Position numbers and translations under genes: made by a program. 64,000 nucleotides of DNA from Chryseobacterium sp. c4a (lineage in GTDB: Bacteria; Bacteroidota; Bacteroidia; Flavobacteriales; Weeksellaceae), in assembly GCF_009900745.1 (NCBI RefSeq), contig NZ_WXVU01000001.1:496001-560000 (forward strand). Reading direction: 5' to 3'. Below the pieces are notes generated by a model. That model was not told the DNA's origin, did no database searches, and worked only from the letters and a program-made list of their open reading frames with translations. Shown here piece after piece: positions 53,336-62,423 of the stretch (its first letter is position 1; every line of letters starts with the position of its first letter).

Positions 53336-54481
53336 TTATATTTCCTTTTGAGCATTAGAATAAGATTCCTCTTTAAGATCCTGAATCAGATGTTCTATCA
53401 TCTTTTTTGTAATTCCGGGTCTAATGATGATATGACTGAATTTACCATGGGTAGCCAGTTGCCATTTATATTGCAGTTCTTTATTGACGCGTGGAATAAG
53501 AATGGTTAGACTATTTGGATTTTGCCATGCATCAATGCCGAAGTCTTTCATTTTTGTCAGGGCATAGGCTGTGAGGGTAAGGCATTCTTCAAGGCGATTA
53601 CGCAGACCTTCAGCTCCTAAATATTTGATACTATACCAAAGAAGGAGAGGAGTAATAGCATTTCGTGAACCTGTAATTGTATCATCAAGGCTGTCAAGGA
53701 CATCTACATAGCTTGAAACCTTTTCTTTATTGTGTTTTAAAACAATAACAACTCCACAAGGAATAGGTGATCCTATGAATTTGTGACCACTTACAATAAT
53801 AGAATCAGCGCCTTCACTAAAATCAAAATAAGGTTTGGGAGTTAAAAATTGGGCATAGGCCCCACAAAAAGCTGCATCACAATGGATATAACGCTTCTTG
53901 ATATTAAGTTTGTCTAAAATATGTTGAATTTTCTGTATATCGTCTCTTGCCTCTTTAAGAGTAGTTCCAATATTAGCAACCATAATAACAGGGTGCTCAG
54001 CATTGATAAGAATTTTTTTTTCAAGATCACTATAGTCTATTTCACCAGTAATCTGAGTCTTGATTTTCTGATATTGCAAGCCTAAAATATCAATATTCTT
54101 CTCAATACTGTAATGAGCTTCCTCTGAAAAATAAACAATACCTTTTGGATATAATCGCTTGGCAAGATAAAGAGCATATAGGTTACCTTCTGAGCTTCCA
54201 TTGGTGACATATCCCCAATAATTGTTTTCTGGAGCCTTGAGCAAATCAGCAAAAAAGCATACAACCTCCCGTTCAAAAGAATGCGTATTCATATGATAGG
54301 AACCTCCATGGTAAAATGAGTCGCCAGCATTGTTAATTGGAAATTTTAGAAACTTATAGAGAGGACTGTAATCAAAATCAAAAGCTACAGGGTATCCAAG
54401 AAAATAATTGATCTTTTCATCCAGATAGCTCTCAAGCTGATCAATTTTTTTTTTGTCTTCTGGTAATAAATTTTTATTCAT
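53336..54481 (-). CDS. hdc: Pyridoxal-phosphate-dependent histidine decarboxylase
   Basis: 381 residues, the usual size of the bacterial PLP type. Family marks: YVTNGSSEGNLYALYLAKRL, YFSEEAHYSIEKNIDILGLQ, VANIGTTLKEARDD, HCDAAFCGAYAQF, and the PLP Lys in SGHKFIGSPIPCG (~233). It turns histidine into histamine in the cytoplasm. A related decarboxylase specificity cannot be excluded from motifs alone. No histidine/histamine antiporter is next to it and the gene is alone. Confidence 0.85.
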   Translation of the reverse strand: MNKNLLPEDKKKIDQLESYLDEKINYFLGYPVAFDFDYSPLYKFLKFPINNAGDSFYHGGSYHMNTHSFEREVVCFFADLLKAPENNYWGYVTNGSSEGNLYALYLAKRLYPKGIVYFSEEAHYSIEKNIDILGLQYQKIKTQITGEIDYSDLEKKILINAEHPVIMVANIGTTLKEARDDIQKIQHILDKLNIKKRYIHCDAAFCGAYAQFLTPKPYFDFSEGADSIIVSGHKFIGSPIPCGVVIVLKHNKEKVSSYVDVLDSLDDTITGSRNAITPLLLWYSIKYLGAEGLRNRLEECLTLTAYALTKMKDFGIDAWQNPNSLTILIPRVNKELQYKWQLATHGKFSHIIIRPGITKKMIEHLIQDLKEESYSNAQKEI

Positions 54482-54847
54482 TGGGTATTAATGGTTTTGT
54501 GTTTCATAAAGATAAGAATATTTTATTATGTTTTCATTTTGATGGTAATAAATTTTTATTAATATTTTATTTTTGTTAAATTGATTTTATGTTTAGAAAA
54601 ATATTTGTGATATTTAATAATGTAATGATGCCTTTTAAGTAGAATCGTTGAGTTTTAAATTAGATATTTTATACTGTAATTTTGAGATTCTCATTTTTGT
54701 TACTTTGATATTGAGTTTGATTTTAGATAAAAAGAAGGAGAAGAAATATTAAAATTTCTGTAGGCTGATGATTACTTACTAATAAAAGAATATTCGGAAC
54801 GAATAAGATCTTTTTAATGTTCTATTTTGTTGGAAAATAAATTGATT
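54482..54847. other. Gene-free stretch, possible short transcript
   Basis: Very AT-rich and without a convincing frame on either strand. It ends in a strong plus-strand terminator (next entry) although no plus-strand gene precedes it, so an unseen small RNA or very short ORF may lie here. Confidence 0.35.
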
Positions 54848-54877
54848 AAAAGCTGTCCGTTTTTGGCAGCTTTTTTA
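54848..54877 (+). terminator. Terminator without an obvious gene
   Basis: AAAGCTGTCC pairs with GGCAGCTTT around GTTTTT and is followed by TTTTATTT. Confidence 0.75.
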
Positions 54878-54904
54878 TTTCTGGAGTATTCATTTCTTTT
54901 TCCG

Positions 54905-54912
54905 TACTTTTG
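54905..54912 (+). promoter_or_regulatory. Promoter -7 box of the ABC-F gene
   Basis: TACTTTTG matches TAnnTTTG, 40 bases before the ATG. Confidence 0.55.
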
Positions 54913-54952
54913 CCCCGAAAATTCAATTACTCATTACTAATTATTAATTAAA

Positions 54953-56890
54953 ATGCTTTCGGTTCAAAGTTTAGGATTACATCATTCAGGAAATTATTTA
55001 TTTCAAAACGTAAATTTCACCATTAAAAAGGATGATAAAGTAGGGCTCGTAGGAAAAAATGGAGCTGGAAAATCTACTTTATTGAAAATGCTATCCGGAG
55101 AAATTAACTTCTACGAAGGAGAAGTAGTTACAGAAGGAAGCATTACCATTGGTTTCCTGAAGCAGGATCTTGATTTTGTAAAAGGAAGAACTGTTTGGGA
55201 TGAAACTATGCAAGCTTTTGAACAAATCAATGCTTGGAAAAATGAGTTAGAAGAGGTTAACCATCAAATGGCAACCAGAACTGACTATGAAAGTGATTCC
55301 TACACAGATTTAATTAATAAAATGACCGAGCTGAATGACCTTTTAATGAACCATGATGCCTACAATTTGGAAGGTGATATGGAAAAAGTGCTGTTTGGTC
55401 TAGGGTTTAAAGCAGATGATTTCCAAAAGATCACGGATGAGTTTTCAGGAGGATGGAGAATGAGAATCGAATTGGCAAAATTACTTCTTCAAAAGAATGA
55501 TATTATGCTTCTCGATGAGCCTACCAACCACTTGGATATGGAATCTATCATCTGGCTGGAAAATTTCCTTAAAGATTATCCGGGAGCAATTGTTCTGGTA
55601 AGTCACGATAAGCAGTTCATGACTGCAGTTTGTAACCGTACCTTTGATATCAACAATAGAAAAGTAGACGATTATAAAGCCAACTATACCAAATATCTTG
55701 TGATGCGTGAAGACCGCCGTGAAAAGCTGATTCAGGCTAAAAAGAATCAGGATGCGGAGATCAAGCAAATGGAAGATAACATTAATAAGTTCCGTGCAAG
55801 TGCTACAAAAGCTTCTTTCGCACAGTCCCTTATTAAGAAACTGGATAAAATTGAACGTATCGAAGTAGATAACGAAGACGTTTCAAAATTCAATATCCGT
55901 TTCGTACAATCTATGGTTCCTGGAAAAGTAATTTTCGAAGCAGCAAACCTTGGAAAAGCTTACGGTCAGAAGCAGATCTTTGATAATGTAGATTTCATCG
56001 TTCAAAGAGGAGACAGAATTGCCCTTTTAGGACAAAACGGACAAGGAAAAACAACATTAGCTAAAATTTTAGCAGGAGATATTAAAGATTATTCGGGAGA
56101 CTGGAACCTTGGACATAATGTAAACATCGGGTATTTTGCTCAGAATCAAGAAGAAGTTTTAACACCGAATAAGACAGTTCTTGAAGAAGCAGAAGATGCA
56201 GCAACAGAAGAAACAAGACCAAGAGTAAGAGACTTATTAGGATCTTTCCTATTCCAGGGAGATGCGGTTACAAAGAAAACAAAAGTACTTTCCGGAGGAG
56301 AAAGAAACCGTCTGGCTCTTTGTAAACTGTTACTTCGTCCTTTCAATACGTTGATTATGGATGAGCCTACCAACCACTTGGATATTCAATCTAAAGAGAT
56401 CATCAAATTAGCGTTACAAAATTTTGAAGGTACACTGATTGTAATCTCTCACGACAGAGAATTCCTTCAGGGACTTTGTGATAAAATCTATGAATTCCGT
56501 GATGGTAAAATGAAAGAATTCCTAGGAGATATCAATGAATACCTTGAATACAGACAAAAAGAAAGCATCAGAGAAATTTCTGCAGAAAAAGCTAAACTAC
56601 ATGGTGCTGAGGAGGTAAAGGCAGAAGCAAAACCAAAAGTGGAAGAAAAGCCGGTGGTGAGCAGCAGCCAGACATCCAACATCATCACCAAGGAACAGAA
56701 AAATATCCAAAATAAAATCAAAAAGGTAGAAGAGAAAATTTCTGAGCTTGAAACGAAAGTAGAAGAAATGGAAGCTTCTTTCACTAAAGAAAATCCTTCC
56801 GATGAAACTTTAGAAAAATATAATAAAGCTAAAGAAGAGCTGGAAAATGCTCTGCAGGAATGGGAATATTTAGGTTCTCAATTGGATTAA
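54953..56890 (+). CDS. ABC-F family ATPase (Uup/EttA type)
   Basis: 645 residues. Two ATPase domains and no membrane segment: Walker A GLVGKNGAGKSTLLKML and ALLGQNGQGKTTLAKIL, signatures FSGGWRMRIELAKLL and LSGGERNRLALCKLL, Walker B LLDEPTNHLD and IMDEPTNHLD. An arm/linker lies between them, and a charged coiled-coil tail (EEKISELETKVEEMEASFTK) resembles Uup. Such proteins act on the ribosome or in DNA/translation quality control; antibiotic resistance subtypes look different. Own promoter, terminator contains a repeat. Confidence 0.92.
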   Translation: MLSVQSLGLHHSGNYLFQNVNFTIKKDDKVGLVGKNGAGKSTLLKMLSGEINFYEGEVVTEGSITIGFLKQDLDFVKGRTVWDETMQAFEQINAWKNELEEVNHQMATRTDYESDSYTDLINKMTELNDLLMNHDAYNLEGDMEKVLFGLGFKADDFQKITDEFSGGWRMRIELAKLLLQKNDIMLLDEPTNHLDMESIIWLENFLKDYPGAIVLVSHDKQFMTAVCNRTFDINNRKVDDYKANYTKYLVMREDRREKLIQAKKNQDAEIKQMEDNINKFRASATKASFAQSLIKKLDKIERIEVDNEDVSKFNIRFVQSMVPGKVIFEAANLGKAYGQKQIFDNVDFIVQRGDRIALLGQNGQGKTTLAKILAGDIKDYSGDWNLGHNVNIGYFAQNQEEVLTPNKTVLEEAEDAATEETRPRVRDLLGSFLFQGDAVTKKTKVLSGGERNRLALCKLLLRPFNTLIMDEPTNHLDIQSKEIIKLALQNFEGTLIVISHDREFLQGLCDKIYEFRDGKMKEFLGDINEYLEYRQKESIREISAEKAKLHGAEEVKAEAKPKVEEKPVVSSSQTSNIITKEQKNIQNKIKKVEEKISELETKVEEMEASFTKENPSDETLEKYNKAKEELENALQEWEYLGSQLD

Positions 56891-56910
56891 TAATGAATAC
56901 AAAATACTAG

Positions 56911-56946
56911 GGTTCGGAACTCGAGATACGGGTTCCGAATTTTTTT
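56911..56946 (+). terminator. Terminator built from a small palindromic repeat
   Basis: GGTTCGGAAC-TCGAGATACG-GGTTCCGAA and T run. The loop CGAGATACGGG is the core of the dispersed repeat family found at 10407-10510 and 39388-39422. Confidence 0.7.
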
Positions 56947-57114
56947 ATTGGAAAGACAGATTAGACTTCAGCATCACATCATAAATATATAATGATCAAT
57001 TTATCCATCAAAATGGTGTTTTAACTTTCAAATTTTAGTTGCTAATTTCCATCATCATTAATAGATTATTCAAAATTAACACGAAGTTTTAAATTATTTT
57101 CCTAATTTTGAACC

Positions 57115-57468
57115 ATGATTAAAGAAAGCAGAAACTTAAAGAGTTTTATCTCCAGACTATTGTGTGGAGTGTACTTCCTCGCGCTGCTTTCTCAGAGTTT
57201 TCACCATCATGATTCAGTAGACTATTTTAAGGCGTTTAATCTTAAAAAAGTCGAAAATTCAATGACGAAAGCTACACATAAAGAGAAAGCTGGCGATTGT
57301 CTGGCTTGTCATTTTTTGGCTACCGGGCATACTTTAGCTCCTGAAGAATTCAGCTTTAGCTTTGAGCATTATACGCACGAAGTAAAGCAAATTATTGCCA
57401 TTCAGGAGAAAATCTGGTCACAGACCAAATTTACCTTTCAACTTCGTGGGCCACCCGCAATTTCTTAA
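57115..57468 (+). CDS. Small His/Cys-rich protein upstream of the TonB receptor
   Basis: 117 residues. One hydrophobic helix near residues 15-28 may be a signal or anchor. SFHHHDSVDY and DCLACHFLATGHT give a cluster of His and Cys suited to metal binding; CLACH also matches the haem c pattern, but the protein lacks the rest of a cytochrome fold. The layout recalls small proteins that precede metal-linked TonB receptors in Bacteroidota. Function inferred only. Confidence 0.55.
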   Translation: MIKESRNLKSFISRLLCGVYFLALLSQSFHHHDSVDYFKAFNLKKVENSMTKATHKEKAGDCLACHFLATGHTLAPEEFSFSFEHYTHEVKQIIAIQEKIWSQTKFTFQLRGPPAIS

Positions 57469-57547
57469 TCAATACTCTTATTGGGTTGAAACTCTATATA
57501 CTTTAGAGGTCAAAAATTAATGTTCAGCGTTTAACGTTTATATTTAA

Positions 57548-57565
57548 AGTTGTTGTAGAACAACT
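57548..57565. promoter_or_regulatory. Palindrome P1 upstream of the TonB receptor gene
   Basis: AGTTGTT-GTAG-AACAACT, 7-base arms and 4-base spacer. Candidate operator. Confidence 0.45.
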
Positions 57566-57643
57566 GTCGGTTTGTAATAGGCAGTAGATATCTCAAAGAT
57601 TTTCTATGGGCTGATGTATAATCCGGGACTTCATCATTAATAC

Positions 57644-57661
57644 ATTGTACTCTTGTACAAT
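57644..57661. promoter_or_regulatory. Palindrome P2 upstream of the TonB receptor gene
   Basis: ATTGTAC-TCTT-GTACAAT, same 7-4-7 geometry as P1, 75 bases before the receptor ATG. Candidate operator, for instance of a Fur/Zur-type repressor. Confidence 0.45.
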
Positions 57662-57735
57662 TGAATCGACCCATTCAATAAATTTTAACGAAAAATGTAC
57701 CCTTTATTAGAGGGTATGCAATCAATCTATTTACA

Positions 57736-60120
57736 ATGAAATTGATATATTGCCTGTTGCTGATCTTTTGTGGATCGGTATTTACGAGTGCACAGAAAAC
57801 GTATACTGTACAAGGAACTGTTCAGGATTTTCATGATAAAACCATGTTGGAAAATGCAGTGGTGAAAATCGGAAACTTTACAGCAAAAACAGATAAAAAA
57901 GGAATATTTTCCTTTGGTAAAGTCCCTGCTGGGAAGTATACACTCATTGCAAAACATCCTGATTGCAATGATTATACTGAAAATATAGGAGTTGATCAGG
58001 ATCTTCACATCGTTATTACACTGGAACATCATAGTAATGATATTGAAACCATTACAATACATGGAAATCATAAAAATAATGGTTCATTGGTTATCAAAAC
58101 AGTCAGTAAATCTGATATAGAGAAGAATTCTACCGATAATCTCGGGAATTTATTATCTAGAATTTCAGGAGTAACTGCTTTGAAAACTGGAAATAATATT
58201 TCAAAACCTGTTATCCATGGTCTTTATGGAAGCCGTATCAGTATCTTAAATAATGGAGTACGATTGGCTGAACAGGAGTGGGGAGTAGAGCATGCTCCTA
58301 ACGTTGATATCAATAATTTTCAACACATTGACGTAATTAAAGGGGCATCAGCATTGAAATATGGAAGTGATGCAGTAGGCGGAGTCGTAGTAATGGAGCC
58401 TGAAATTTTTCCTAAAAAGGATACCATTAAAGGGTCTGTCGGACTTACCGGAATTTCCAATGGAAGAGGTCTTGGGATAGATGTAGATGTTGCAAAGACA
58501 TGGAAAAACGGCTGGGCTGTAAAATCTGGCGGAAGCATTAAAAAATTGGGTGATCAAAGTGCTCCTGACTACAATCTGAAGAATACAGGAATGGATTTTT
58601 CATCCTTCAATTTTACGGTTCAGAATAATACCTTTGATAGGGGAATCTCATTTGATTATTATCTAACCAATCAGAATATTGGAATTTTAAGAGATTCACA
58701 TGTTTCTACATCCGAAGATTATGAAAGAGCAATGACTGCCAATCCTCCTGTTTATTCAGGAAAATTCAGTTATGATATTGATAACCCGAGACAGGTCGTT
58801 GAGCATCATATTGCCAAGGTCTCTGCATTCAAAAGATTTGAAAATATCGGAAAATTATCAGCAACATACAGTTATCAGTATAACCATAGACAGGAATATG
58901 ACATCAGAAGAGGAGAATTGAAAGATACTCCGGCTCTTGACCTGGAATTAATGACCCATCAGTTTAATATTAATGACTTGATAGAAAGAGGAAAATGGTC
59001 TTTGGAAACAGGAATTGATGCAGGTTTTCAGAATAACTATTCTGATCCGGCAACAAAAGCAAGACGTCTGATCCCGAATTATGATAAATATTCTGCAGGT
59101 GCTTATTCTATTTTCAAATATAAAATTTCTCCAGAATTCAACTTCGAAGCAGGTGCTAGATATGATTTTACCCGTTATGATGTAACCAAATGGTACGATA
59201 AAAGTGACTGGGAAAAATCGTATGCAGATGCTTATCCACAGTTTTATGTGAAGACGGATCAGAACAGAATTCTTACACGTCCGCAGCTTAATTATAACAA
59301 CGTTTCTTTCAACGCAGGATTGGAATACCGTCCCAATGCCAACTTTGATCTGAAATTTAATTACGCTAAAGTGGGAAGAGCTCCTAACGTAGCTGAATTA
59401 TTTTCAGATGGTCTCCATCATTCTGCAGGAGTAATTGAAACCGGAGATATGAGTCTGAAAAATGAACAGGGACATCAGTTTAATCTGAATATTGATTCCA
59501 AATTCAATGTTCTGAAAGGATTGAGCGTTTCCGTAAATCCTTATTTTTTCATTACTAAAAATTTCATTAATGAAGTTCCCGTGGGAATTAAGGCTACAAT
59601 CAGAGGTGTTTTCCCGGAATGGGAATACCAGCAGATTGATGCGAAAATGTATGGTGTAGATTTAGATGTTAACTGGAAACTGACAGATGACCTGACCTAT
59701 GTAGGAAAGGGAAGCTATGTATATGGACAGGATGATACGAATAACGAACCGTTGATTCTAATGATGCCTCCTAATTTTTCCAATGCGCTGCAGTTTAAAA
59801 AAGAAAAATGGAATAACTTCTATTTCACAGTTGAAAATCAAACGTTTCTAAAACAAACCAGATTTCCAATCCGTAATGTACCATTGGAGCTTTATGAAAA
59901 TGGTGAGCTGGTGGATAAAATACTGGACATCAGTACTCCGCCAAACGGATATTCACTTTGGAATATCCAGACCGGAATTAATATCAGCAAAAACTTTTCT
60001 GCAGGACTTATCGTCAACAATCTGTTCAATACTTCATACAGAGAGTATCTGAACCGTTTAAGATTCTTTGCGAATGAGCCTGGAAGAAACTTTATTTTAA
60101 GCTTTAGATACAAATTCTAG
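57736..60120 (+). CDS. TonB-dependent outer-membrane receptor, ZnuD-like
   Basis: 794 residues. Signal peptide (~20), a carboxypeptidase-like beta-sandwich (YTVQGTVQDFHDKTMLENAV), a TonB plug (NLLSRISGVTALKTGNN; SRISILNNGVRLAEQEWGVE), then a 22-strand-type barrel ending FRYKF. The plug segment QEWGVEHAPNVDINN and the barrel segment RAPNVAELFSDGLHHSAGVI resemble zinc receptors of the ZnuD group. Substrate zinc (or copper) is thus suggested. Upstream are a His/Cys-rich protein gene and two palindromes; downstream is a lipoprotein. Confidence 0.88.
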   Translation: MKLIYCLLLIFCGSVFTSAQKTYTVQGTVQDFHDKTMLENAVVKIGNFTAKTDKKGIFSFGKVPAGKYTLIAKHPDCNDYTENIGVDQDLHIVITLEHHSNDIETITIHGNHKNNGSLVIKTVSKSDIEKNSTDNLGNLLSRISGVTALKTGNNISKPVIHGLYGSRISILNNGVRLAEQEWGVEHAPNVDINNFQHIDVIKGASALKYGSDAVGGVVVMEPEIFPKKDTIKGSVGLTGISNGRGLGIDVDVAKTWKNGWAVKSGGSIKKLGDQSAPDYNLKNTGMDFSSFNFTVQNNTFDRGISFDYYLTNQNIGILRDSHVSTSEDYERAMTANPPVYSGKFSYDIDNPRQVVEHHIAKVSAFKRFENIGKLSATYSYQYNHRQEYDIRRGELKDTPALDLELMTHQFNINDLIERGKWSLETGIDAGFQNNYSDPATKARRLIPNYDKYSAGAYSIFKYKISPEFNFEAGARYDFTRYDVTKWYDKSDWEKSYADAYPQFYVKTDQNRILTRPQLNYNNVSFNAGLEYRPNANFDLKFNYAKVGRAPNVAELFSDGLHHSAGVIETGDMSLKNEQGHQFNLNIDSKFNVLKGLSVSVNPYFFITKNFINEVPVGIKATIRGVFPEWEYQQIDAKMYGVDLDVNWKLTDDLTYVGKGSYVYGQDDTNNEPLILMMPPNFSNALQFKKEKWNNFYFTVENQTFLKQTRFPIRNVPLELYENGELVDKILDISTPPNGYSLWNIQTGINISKNFSAGLIVNNLFNTSYREYLNRLRFFANEPGRNFILSFRYKF

Positions 60121-60172
60121 AGGCCTTAAAAAAACTACTTAATCAAAATTTTACAATTTTAAAATCTTAAAA

Positions 60173-60745
60173 ATGAACAAACTATTCAATACTAAAAATA
60201 TTATCAAATTATTAGCTGTTTTATTTATTACTGTTACTACGGTTATTTCCTGTCAGAGAAATGGCTCTGCAGAAGAAGATGATCTCCCTCAGGAAGAACT
60301 TACCAACATTATTTTGCTGGTAAAAGAAGAGGGAGCGGCAAATGCTATTTCTTATGATTACAGTATAGGAGCAGGAGGAACACCCACTATTCCTCTTAAA
60401 GACGGGAAGAGCTATATTGTTGAAGCAAAATTCAGAAATGGTAATGAAGATGCTACGAAAGAAATTATTGATGCTAAAAATGAACACTTTTTGATTTTCG
60501 ACTTTCCAAAGTCTGATATTACAGTAGAAAGACAAGACGGTGGCGATTTAAGAAATGATGGAAAAAGAGTAGGGCTAAGAACAAAATGGACGGTTGCAAA
60601 AGCAGTAAATGGTGATGCACCATTCTTAAAATTAACTCTTATCCACTCTCCGGAAAGTGTAAATGACGCTAAATCAGGAACTGCATGGGGAAGCGTGACA
60701 GGAGGTGAAACCGATGCAGAAGCGAAATATAACCTAAGTAATTAG
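60173..60745 (+). CDS. Lipoprotein linked to the TonB receptor
   Basis: 190 residues. Lipoprotein signal (IIKLLAVLFITVTTVISC, Cys27), acidic linker (SAEEDDLPQEEL), then a strand-rich domain (TNIILLVKEEGAANAISYDY). It starts 52 bases after the receptor gene and a terminator follows, so it is in the same operon. A role as a surface or periplasmic partner of the receptor is plausible. No family recognised. Confidence 0.65.
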   Translation: MNKLFNTKNIIKLLAVLFITVTTVISCQRNGSAEEDDLPQEELTNIILLVKEEGAANAISYDYSIGAGGTPTIPLKDGKSYIVEAKFRNGNEDATKEIIDAKNEHFLIFDFPKSDITVERQDGGDLRNDGKRVGLRTKWTVAKAVNGDAPFLKLTLIHSPESVNDAKSGTAWGSVTGGETDAEAKYNLSN

Positions 60746-60762
60746 GAATAATTAATCTTGTT

Positions 60763-60791
60763 TAAACCACCGAAACTCTCGGTGGTTTTTT
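60763..60791 (+). terminator. Terminator of the TonB receptor operon
   Basis: AAACCACCGA pairs with TCGGTGGTTT, T run follows. Confidence 0.9.
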
Positions 60792-60851
60792 ATTTAACAA
60801 TATTTGGCTGTTTTAGTTGATTTTAAATGGGTGATTTTCATAAAAAATTCA

Positions 60852-60859
60852 TATTTTTG
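60852..60859 (+). promoter_or_regulatory. Promoter -7 box of tig
   Basis: TATTTTTG matches TAnnTTTG, 22 bases before the ATG. Confidence 0.5.
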
Positions 60860-60881
60860 CAACCTAAAATTTTAATCAATA

Positions 60882-62216
60882 ATGAAGGTTACCGCACAAA
60901 ACCATGATGATGTAAGTGCATTACTTACTGTAACATTGGAGAAATCTGACTACAAAGAAAAAGTAGAAAAGCAATTGATTAATTATGCTAAAAATGCGCA
61001 AGTTCCTGGATTCAGAAAAGGGAAAGTGCCTTTGAGTATGGTTAAAAAACAATATGAAGCAGGAATTGCATTTGAAGAAATCAACAGACAGGTTTCTGAT
61101 GCTTTGAACAACTATGTTAACGAAAACAAGTTAAGATTAGTTGGTCAGCCTATTCCTCAGCCTGTAAACGAATTAGATTACAATGCTGATCAGGTAACAG
61201 TTGCTTTCGAAGTAGGATATGAGCCTGCATTCACTATAGATTTAGCTAAATATGAAGCACCTCACTATAAAGTAGAAGCTTCTGATAAAGAAATCAGCAA
61301 GAGTATTGAAAACATGCAGAAGCGTTTCGCTGAGCAAGTTCCTCAAGATAAAATCACTAAAGATTCTTACATCGCTTTAGAAGTTTCTCAAGTTGTGGAA
61401 GAAGATGCTGAAGGAGAGCACCACCACCACCCAAAGAACGTTACTATTACAGCTGAAAACAAAGAAGCTTTCAAATTAGTAAAAGCGTTGAAAATGGACG
61501 GATCTGTAAAAGTAACTAAAGAAACTCTTGCAGGTGATGAAGAATTAGCTAAAGAATTAGGATTCAGCAAAGAAGAAGTAGAACACCTACACCACAACGA
61601 AATTGAAGTTAAAGTAAAAGACTTCTATTCATTGAACTTAGCTGAGCTTAACCAGGAGTTATTCGACAAAGTATACGGAGAAGGAAACATTAAGTCTGAA
61701 GACGAGCTTAAAGATAAAGTTAAGACTGAATTAGACGAGTATTTCCAACAAAATGCTGACGTTCACTTCGTGAATAAAGTATTGGAGCAAGTTACTGAAA
61801 AAGAAGAAGTAGCACTTCCTGAAACTTTCTTAGTAAAATGGTTAATGTTCTCTAACCAGAACATCCAGTCTGAGGAGCAAGCTAAAGAAATTCTTGAAAA
61901 CGAGAAAAACCAATTGAGATACCAGATCATCGAAGGTAAATTGATGACTGATAACGAAATTAACCTTGATTATGCTGATGTATTGGCACAAGCTGAGCAA
62001 TTAGTGAAAAACCAATTGGCGATCTACGGAATCCACCACTTAGGTGAAGAGGAGATCCAAAAATATGCTGTTGAGATGTTGAAAGATCAAGAGCAAGTAA
62101 GACAAATCTCTTCTGAAGTTGCTATGGCTAAATTAAAAGATGTAATTCTTGAAAAAGCTAGCAAAAAAGAAACTAAAATTTCTCACGACGAATTTTTAGA
62201 AGAGCTTAAAAAATAA
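60882..62216 (+). CDS. tig: Trigger factor
   Basis: 444 residues. The ribosome-binding signature is GFRKGKVPLSMV (~45-56), placed in the N-terminal domain; the middle PPIase region is reduced, and the C-terminal helical arms follow. Trigger factor binds nascent chains at the ribosome exit. Two His patches (EHHHHPKN and EHLHHNE) in the middle domain are unusual but in frame. Own promoter, strong terminator. Confidence 0.95.
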   Translation: MKVTAQNHDDVSALLTVTLEKSDYKEKVEKQLINYAKNAQVPGFRKGKVPLSMVKKQYEAGIAFEEINRQVSDALNNYVNENKLRLVGQPIPQPVNELDYNADQVTVAFEVGYEPAFTIDLAKYEAPHYKVEASDKEISKSIENMQKRFAEQVPQDKITKDSYIALEVSQVVEEDAEGEHHHHPKNVTITAENKEAFKLVKALKMDGSVKVTKETLAGDEELAKELGFSKEEVEHLHHNEIEVKVKDFYSLNLAELNQELFDKVYGEGNIKSEDELKDKVKTELDEYFQQNADVHFVNKVLEQVTEKEEVALPETFLVKWLMFSNQNIQSEEQAKEILENEKNQLRYQIIEGKLMTDNEINLDYADVLAQAEQLVKNQLAIYGIHHLGEEEIQKYAVEMLKDQEQVRQISSEVAMAKLKDVILEKASKKETKISHDEFLEELKK

Positions 62217-62239
62217 TTATACGCAGATATAAATATTTC

Positions 62240-62269
62240 AAAACCGCCAAGTATTTGGCGGTTTTTTTA
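62240..62269 (+). terminator. Terminator of tig
   Basis: AAACCGCCAA pairs with TTGGCGGTTT, T run follows. Confidence 0.9.
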
Positions 62270-62423
62270 TTTCCACTCCTTTGTTCTTTGTCTGAGTATC
62301 TTTCAGCATTGTGACTGCCTTTTATCAATCGTCATTCATCACTTATTACTCATTAATCATTACTCATATTCTTATCCATGTCCGCCAATATTCCTATATT
62401 TACCCTTTAAACTTATTACATAT

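Noticed and set aside
57115..57468. Cytochrome c identity from CLACH
   Set aside because: No further cytochrome features, and the His run suggests metal binding instead.
60221..60535. 104-codon minus-strand frame over the TonB-linked lipoprotein
   Set aside because: Antisense shadow of a gene with a clear lipoprotein signal; no motif of its own.
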